Of a stretch of DNA of 43,972 nucleotides, positions 39,930 to 43,972 are shown in pieces. A program made the translations under genes and the position numbers. The notes under the pieces are model-generated. The model was not told where the DNA came from and ran no database searches. It worked only from the letters and a program-made list of their open reading frames with translations. The stretch comes from Betaproteobacteria bacterium. Lineage in GTDB: Bacteria > Pseudomonadota > Gammaproteobacteria > Burkholderiales > SG8-39. Position 1 is the stretch's first letter. Each line of letters begins with the position of its first letter. The DNA is taken from NCBI GenBank assembly GCA_009693345.1, contig SHXL01000001.1:1-43972 (forward strand), written 5' to 3'.

Positions 39930-40849
39930 GCAAAGAAACGATCCAATTCGAGGGCCTGCGCGGAGAACTGCGGCGCGACGAGCCGATGTCCCAGCACGCG
40001 AGCTGGAAGGCCGGCGGCCCGGCGAACCGCTTCTTCGCGCCGGCGGACCTCGAGGACCTGTCCATGTTCCTCGGCCAGCTGCCGCCGGAGGAACAGGTCC
40101 TGTTCGTCGGACTTGGCTCCAACCTGCTGGTGCGCGAAGGCGGGTGGCGCGGCACGGTGATATTGACCTATGCGGCGAGCAAGCGCCCGCGCATGGAAGA
40201 AGGGCTGCTGTATGCCGAGGCGGGCGTCGCTTGCCCGCGGGTCGCGCGTTTCTCGGCCGACAATAATCTTGGCAGCGCGGAATGGCTCACCGGGATCCCC
40301 GGCACCGTCGGCGGCGCGCTCGCGGGCAACGCCGGATGCTACGGCGGCGAGACCTGGGACATCGTCGAGCGCGTGGTGACGATCAACCGGCGCGGCCAGT
40401 TGCGCCGGCGCTCCAGGGACGAGTTCGAGTTCGGCTACCGCCGCTGCGAACTGAAGACCGACGCCAGCAGCGACGGCGATGAATGGTTCGCTTCGGCGCA
40501 TTTCAAGCTGCCCGAGGGCGACCGGGAGGAATCGCGCGCCATCATGCAGGCCCTGCTGACCAAGCGCCGCTCGACGCAGCCGCTGCAGCTGCCGAACGCA
40601 GGCAGCGTGTTCCGCAATCCGGCCGAAGGCAAGACGGCGGCGAAACTGATCCAGTTCGCCGGGCTGAGGAAGTACGCGATCGGCGGCGCGCGGGTCTCGG
40701 AGAAGCACGCCAACTTCATCGTCAACCCGGGCGGCGCCGGCACTGCCGCCGACATCGAAATCCTGATCCTGCACGTGCAGGAGGTGGTCGAGGAAAAAAC
40801 TAATGTCCGCCTGGTCCCCGAAGTGCGCATTGTGGGGGAGGCGAAATGA
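39926..40849 (+). CDS. murB: UDP-N-acetylenolpyruvoylglucosamine reductase MurB
   Basis: A 307-residue FAD enzyme that reduces UDP-GlcNAc-enolpyruvate with NADPH to give UDP-MurNAc. The FAD domain shows WKAGGPANRFF, FVGLGSNLLVREGGW and GIPGTVGGALAGNAGCYGGE. The C-terminal part has the catalytic serine in PNAGSVFRNP and the glutamate in VPEVRIVGE. KHANFIVNPGGAGTAADIEIL follows the usual family pattern. Start GTG 39926 overlaps murC; stop overlaps ddl (ATGA). Confidence 0.96.
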   Translation: MSKETIQFEGLRGELRRDEPMSQHASWKAGGPANRFFAPADLEDLSMFLGQLPPEEQVLFVGLGSNLLVREGGWRGTVILTYAASKRPRMEEGLLYAEAGVACPRVARFSADNNLGSAEWLTGIPGTVGGALAGNAGCYGGETWDIVERVVTINRRGQLRRRSRDEFEFGYRRCELKTDASSDGDEWFASAHFKLPEGDREESRAIMQALLTKRRSTQPLQLPNAGSVFRNPAEGKTAAKLIQFAGLRKYAIGGARVSEKHANFIVNPGGAGTAADIEILILHVQEVVEEKTNVRLVPEVRIVGEAK

Positions 40850-41769
40850 ATGCGCCCGCAAAATTCGGCAAAGTCGCCGTCCTGCTGGGCGGGACATCGG
40901 CCGAGCGCGAGATTTCGATCATGAGCGGTAGCGGCATTCTCAAGGCGTTGCACTCGAAAGGGATCGACGCGCATGCCTTCGATCCGGCCGAACGCGACCT
41001 GTTCGACCTGAAGCGCGATGGCTTCGCGCGCTGCTTCGTCGCGCTGCACGGGCGCGGCGGCGAGGACGGCACCCTGCAGGGCGCACTCGAGGTGCTGGGC
41101 GTGCCCTATACCGGCAGCGGCGTGCTCGGCTCGGCCGTCGGCATGGACAAGTGGCGCAGCAAGATGATCTGGATCGCAAGCGGCCTGCCGACGCCGCGCT
41201 ACCGGATTCTCTCCGCGGGCGACGATTGGGACGAGGTCGCGCGCGATCTCGGCTTGCCGCTGATCGTGAAACCGGCGAACGAAGGCTCGACCCTGGGCCT
41301 GTCGAAAGTCACGGCGGCGGTGCAGCTGCAAGCCGCGTACGAGCTGGCGGCGAAGAAATATCACGACCTCGCGCTGGCCGAGCAGTTCATCGCAGGCCCC
41401 GAATACACGGCCAGCATCGTGGGCGGAGCGGCGCTGCCCCTGATCCGGATCGAAGCCCCGCAAGGCAATTACGACTACCAGAACAAGTATTTCTCCGACG
41501 ACACGAAATACATCTGCCCCTGCGGGCTGGACGCGCCGAAGGAAAAGGCCCTGCAGGCGCTGGCGCTGGAGGCGTTCAGGCTGACCGGCGGCGCGGGTTG
41601 GGGCCGCGTCGACCTGATGCTCGACGCAAAAGGCGATCCCTGGCTGCTGGAAGTGAACACCTCGCCCGGCATGACCGGCCACAGCCTCGTGCCGATGGCT
41701 GCGCGCGCCGTCGGCATCAGCTACGAGGACCTCTGCGTCAGGATTCTGGAGGGTGCCCATGTGGGATAA
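40846..41769 (+). CDS. ddl: D-alanine--D-alanine ligase
   Basis: A 307-residue ATP-grasp enzyme of the DdlB type that makes the D-Ala-D-Ala substrate of MurF. It has VLLGGTSAEREISIMSG, HGRGGEDGTLQG, PYTGSGVLGSAVGMDKWRSK, the ATP site KPANEGSTLGLSK, and the metal-binding LLEVNTSPGMTGHSLVP. ATG 40846 overlaps the murB stop. Its 3' end overlaps ftsQ by 11 bases. Confidence 0.96.
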   Translation: MNAPAKFGKVAVLLGGTSAEREISIMSGSGILKALHSKGIDAHAFDPAERDLFDLKRDGFARCFVALHGRGGEDGTLQGALEVLGVPYTGSGVLGSAVGMDKWRSKMIWIASGLPTPRYRILSAGDDWDEVARDLGLPLIVKPANEGSTLGLSKVTAAVQLQAAYELAAKKYHDLALAEQFIAGPEYTASIVGGAALPLIRIEAPQGNYDYQNKYFSDDTKYICPCGLDAPKEKALQALALEAFRLTGGAGWGRVDLMLDAKGDPWLLEVNTSPGMTGHSLVPMAARAVGISYEDLCVRILEGAHVG

Positions 41770-42526
41770 CCCGCGGCTCCTCAATACCGCGGCCAACGCC
41801 TTGATCGGCCTCGCTGCCCTGATCTTCGCGTACGCTGCGCTGCAGCTGCTGCTGCGCTCGCCGCTGTTCCCGCTGCACGAAATCGTGGTGCGTGGCGAGC
41901 TCAAGCACGCGAATCGCGAGGAAATCGCCAGCACGATGGATGGCGTCGGCGGCAATTTCTTCGCGACCGATCTGGCCGCGGTGCGCGAGCGCCTCGAGCA
42001 GGTTGCCTGGGTGCGCAGAGTGGATCTGCGCCGTGTCTGGCCTGACCGCCTCGAAGTGACGCTCGAAGAGCACGTCGCCTTCGCGCGCTGGGGCCAGGGC
42101 GTGGGCGACCTCCAGTCGCGCGGCCTAGTGAATACCTTCGGCGAGCCGTTTTCGGCGCCGATGAACGACGGCGGTGAACTGAAGCTGCCGCTGTTCGCCG
42201 GACCCGCGGGCAGCGAAGGGGACATTGCGAGGCGCTACCGGATCTTCGCCGGACTTCTCGCGCCGCTGGGCGAGCTCCCCGAACGCGTGGTCCTGACGCC
42301 GCGTTACGCGTGGCAGCTGCGTCTGGCCGGCGCTCAGAACGGCGTTCTGCACCTCGAACTCGGCCGTGACGGCGCGGAAGCCGTCGAGCAGCGGCTGGCA
42401 CGGTTTATCGCCGCCTACCCGGAATCGCTGGGGCGCCTGCCGCGGCGTGCCGTGGCTGAGCATGGCTTCGTCGACCTGCGCTATCCGAACGGCTTCGCGT
42501 TGCGCGTCGCCGGCTGGAAGGGATAG
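41759..42526 (+). CDS. ftsQ: Cell division protein FtsQ
   Basis: A 255-residue bitopic divisome protein. It has a short cytoplasmic tail, a membrane span around residues 12-32 (ALIGLAALIFAYAALQLLL), a POTRA domain beginning HEIVVRGELKHANREEI and including VAWVRRVDLRRVWPDRLEVTLEEH (in part), and a beta domain with RYAWQLRLAGAQNG. It links FtsL/FtsB to the early divisome. ATG 41759 is preferred over GTG 41753 because GGAGGG (41748-41753) is 5 bases upstream. The ftsQ stop directly abuts the ftsA start. Confidence 0.94.
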   Translation: MWDNPRLLNTAANALIGLAALIFAYAALQLLLRSPLFPLHEIVVRGELKHANREEIASTMDGVGGNFFATDLAAVRERLEQVAWVRRVDLRRVWPDRLEVTLEEHVAFARWGQGVGDLQSRGLVNTFGEPFSAPMNDGGELKLPLFAGPAGSEGDIARRYRIFAGLLAPLGELPERVVLTPRYAWQLRLAGAQNGVLHLELGRDGAEAVEQRLARFIAAYPESLGRLPRRAVAEHGFVDLRYPNGFALRVAGWKG

Positions 42527-43756
42527 ATGGCCAAGGAGAACCGCAACCTCGTCGTCGGCCTGGACATCGGCACCTCAAAAGTGGCGGCGCTGGTGGCGGA
42601 GCTCGGGCCGGATGGCGTTCTGGAGGTGCTCGGCATGGGCGGCCATGAATCCAGGGGCCTCAAGAAGGGCGTGGTGGTGAATATCGAATCCACGGTCGCG
42701 GGCATCCAGCGCGCGCTCGAGGAAGCCGAGCTGATGGCCGACTGCAGGATCGCTTCGGCCTTCACGGGGATTGCCGGCAGCCATATCCGCAGCTTCAATT
42801 CCACCGGCATGGTCGCGGTGAAGGACCGCGAGGTGAGCATTGCGGATGTGGAGCGCGCGGTCGAGACGGCGAAAGCGGTGAACATTCCGACCGACCAGCA
42901 GATACTCCACGTTCTCCGGCAGGAGTTCATCATCGACGGCCAGGAGGACGTGCGCGAGCCGGTGGGCATGTCCGGCGTGCGCCTGGAAGTCAAGGTGCAC
43001 ATCGTCACGGGCGCGGTGTCCGCGGCGCAGAACATCGTCAAGTGCGTGCGCCGCTGCGGCCTTGACGTGAACGATCTGATCCTGCAGCCGCTCGCCTCCG
43101 CGCGCGCAGTGCTCTCGGACGACGAGCGCGATCTCGGCGTCTGCCTCGTGGACATCGGCGGCGGCACCACCGACCTCGCGATTTTCACCCACGGCGCCAT
43201 CCGCCACACCGCGGTGATCCCGATCGCCGGCGACCAGATCACCAACGACATCGCGATGGCGCTGCGCACGCCGACGGCCGAGGCCGAGGCGATCAAGACG
43301 CGCCACGGCGTGGCGCTGCGCCAGCTCGCCGATCCGAACGAAATGATCGAGGTGCCCGGCATCGGCGACCGCGCGCCGCGCGTCATGTCGCGCCAGACGC
43401 TCGCCGAGGTGATCGAACCGCGCGCCGAGGAATTGTTTTCGCTGGTGCAGCAGGTGCTGCGCGAATCGGGCTACGAGGAGCTGCTGTCCTCCGGGATCGT
43501 GCTCACGGGCGGCAGCGCGCTGATGCAGGGCATGGTCGAGCTGGGCGAAGAGATATTCCATATGCCGGTGCGCATCGGCGTGCCGCGCTACAGCGGGGGC
43601 CTTGCGGAGGTGGTGCGCAGTCCGCGCTACGCCACCGCCATGGGCCTGCTGCTCGAAGGGGCGACGCAGCTGCAGCAAGGGCGCGTTGCCAGACAAAACG
43701 GCTCCGTCCGTGCGGTCGTCGGACGGATGCGCGACTGGTTTCAGAGGAATTTTTGA
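42527..43756 (+). CDS. ftsA: Cell division protein FtsA
   Basis: A 409-residue actin-like protein that tethers FtsZ to the membrane. It opens NLVVGLDIGTSKVAALVAE (phosphate 1), has GIAGSHIRSFNSTGMVAVKD in the 1C region in part, LVDIGGGTTDLAIF (phosphate 2), and GIVLTGGSALMQGM (adenosine). The C-terminal RMRDWFQRNF is the amphipathic membrane-targeting helix. ATG 42527 follows the ftsQ stop without a gap. Confidence 0.97.
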   Translation: MAKENRNLVVGLDIGTSKVAALVAELGPDGVLEVLGMGGHESRGLKKGVVVNIESTVAGIQRALEEAELMADCRIASAFTGIAGSHIRSFNSTGMVAVKDREVSIADVERAVETAKAVNIPTDQQILHVLRQEFIIDGQEDVREPVGMSGVRLEVKVHIVTGAVSAAQNIVKCVRRCGLDVNDLILQPLASARAVLSDDERDLGVCLVDIGGGTTDLAIFTHGAIRHTAVIPIAGDQITNDIAMALRTPTAEAEAIKTRHGVALRQLADPNEMIEVPGIGDRAPRVMSRQTLAEVIEPRAEELFSLVQQVLRESGYEELLSSGIVLTGGSALMQGMVELGEEIFHMPVRIGVPRYSGGLAEVVRSPRYATAMGLLLEGATQLQQGRVARQNGSVRAVVGRMRDWFQRNF

Positions 43757-43783
43757 TGTGGTCCAACCGGCAAGGAGAAAAAA

Positions 43784-43972
43784 ATGTTCGAAATCGTGAA
43801 TGAAAGTTCAGCAGGACCCGTGAGTTCAGCAGGACCCGTGATCAGGGTGGTTGGTGTCGGCGGTGCCGGCGGCAACGCCGTCGATCACATGATCGAGCAG
43901 GGCGTGGAAGGCGTCGAGTTTTACGCCGTGAACACCGACGCGCAGGTGCTCGGCCGCAGCAAGGCACGCAAC
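43784..43972 (+). CDS. ftsZ: Cell division protein FtsZ (5' part, cut by window end)
   Basis: The first 63 codons of the tubulin-like division GTPase are present. After a short variable start, IRVVGVGGAGGNAVDHMIEQ begins the GTP-binding N-terminal fold and FYAVNTDAQVL is the next conserved strand. ATG 43784 has AAGGAG (43772-43777) 6 bases upstream, in the 27-base gap after ftsA, the only gap of this size inside the cluster after rsmH. The variable N-terminus contains a perfect tandem 18-base duplication (43805-43840) that encodes SSAGPV twice. Confidence 0.97.
   Translation, partial: MFEIVNESSAGPVSSAGPVIRVVGVGGAGGNAVDHMIEQGVEGVEFYAVNTDAQVLGRSKARN
43805..43840 (+). repeat. 18-base perfect tandem duplication in ftsZ
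   Basis: AGTTCAGCAGGACCCGTG occurs at 43805-43822 and again at 43823-43840 with no mismatch. It is in frame and adds six residues (SSAGPV) to the disordered N-terminal tail of FtsZ. Confidence 0.95.

Overview
The window is a roughly 44 kb piece of a high-GC proteobacterial chromosome. It is most likely a betaproteobacterium of the Burkholderiales type. This is inferred from three Bug-type solute receptors (a family strongly expanded in that group), the order and content of the division/cell wall (dcw) cluster, frequent 4-base stop/start overlaps, and strong G/C wobble bias. No rRNA, tRNA, CRISPR array, transposase, prophage gene or replication origin was seen.

Positions 1-10.7 kb: the tail of an unidentified gene, a YdiJ-like FAD/iron-sulfur D-2-hydroxyacid dehydrogenase and an exported ankyrin-repeat protein are chained by GTGA overlaps. 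Then follow a luciferase-like monooxygenase with an MFS exporter, a frameshifted DUF1223 gene, an orphan DGQHR-domain protein, and a three-gene operon of hydratase, type III CoA-transferase and glutathione S-transferase.

Positions 10.7-27.3 kb: an NfeD/SPFH membrane pair and a VOC protein are followed by a leftward run of six genes (Bug receptor, HpcH/HpaI aldolase, 2-hydroxyacid dehydrogenase, ChaN-type lipoprotein and two more Bug receptors). Next come a divergent LDH2-type dehydrogenase, a BrnT/BrnA toxin-antitoxin pair, an orphan ABC substrate-binding protein with a twin-arginine signal, and a sugar-acid dehydratase of the IlvD/Edd family. After these come mlaE-mlaD with a small lipoprotein but no mlaF, and a 3-oxoacid CoA-transferase pair followed by an orphan ParA-type ATPase. 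The receptor, dehydratase, aldolase and dehydrogenase genes would fit uptake and breakdown of sugar acids or other carboxylates; that is an inference.

Positions 27.2-43.97 kb: a complete dcw cluster, mraZ-rsmH-ftsL-ftsI-murE-murF-mraY-murD-ftsW-murG-murC-murB-ddl-ftsQ-ftsA-ftsZ (ftsZ cut by the window end). Most junctions overlap or abut, so it probably forms one long transcription unit. It makes peptidoglycan precursor from UDP-MurNAc to lipid II and builds the divisome. It is preceded by a 14% GC island, repeated TGTCT elements, a sigma70-like promoter and three 10-bp phased MraZ boxes.

The best second-look items are the MraZ operator and AT island, the upstream extension of murE to a possible ATT start, an 18-bp tandem duplication at the start of ftsZ, the mlaED-lipoprotein unit lacking its ATPase, the orphan DGQHR protein, and several starts that look leaderless. 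I did not find a clearly new multi-gene system; the dcw part is canonical and most of the rest is ordinary metabolism.
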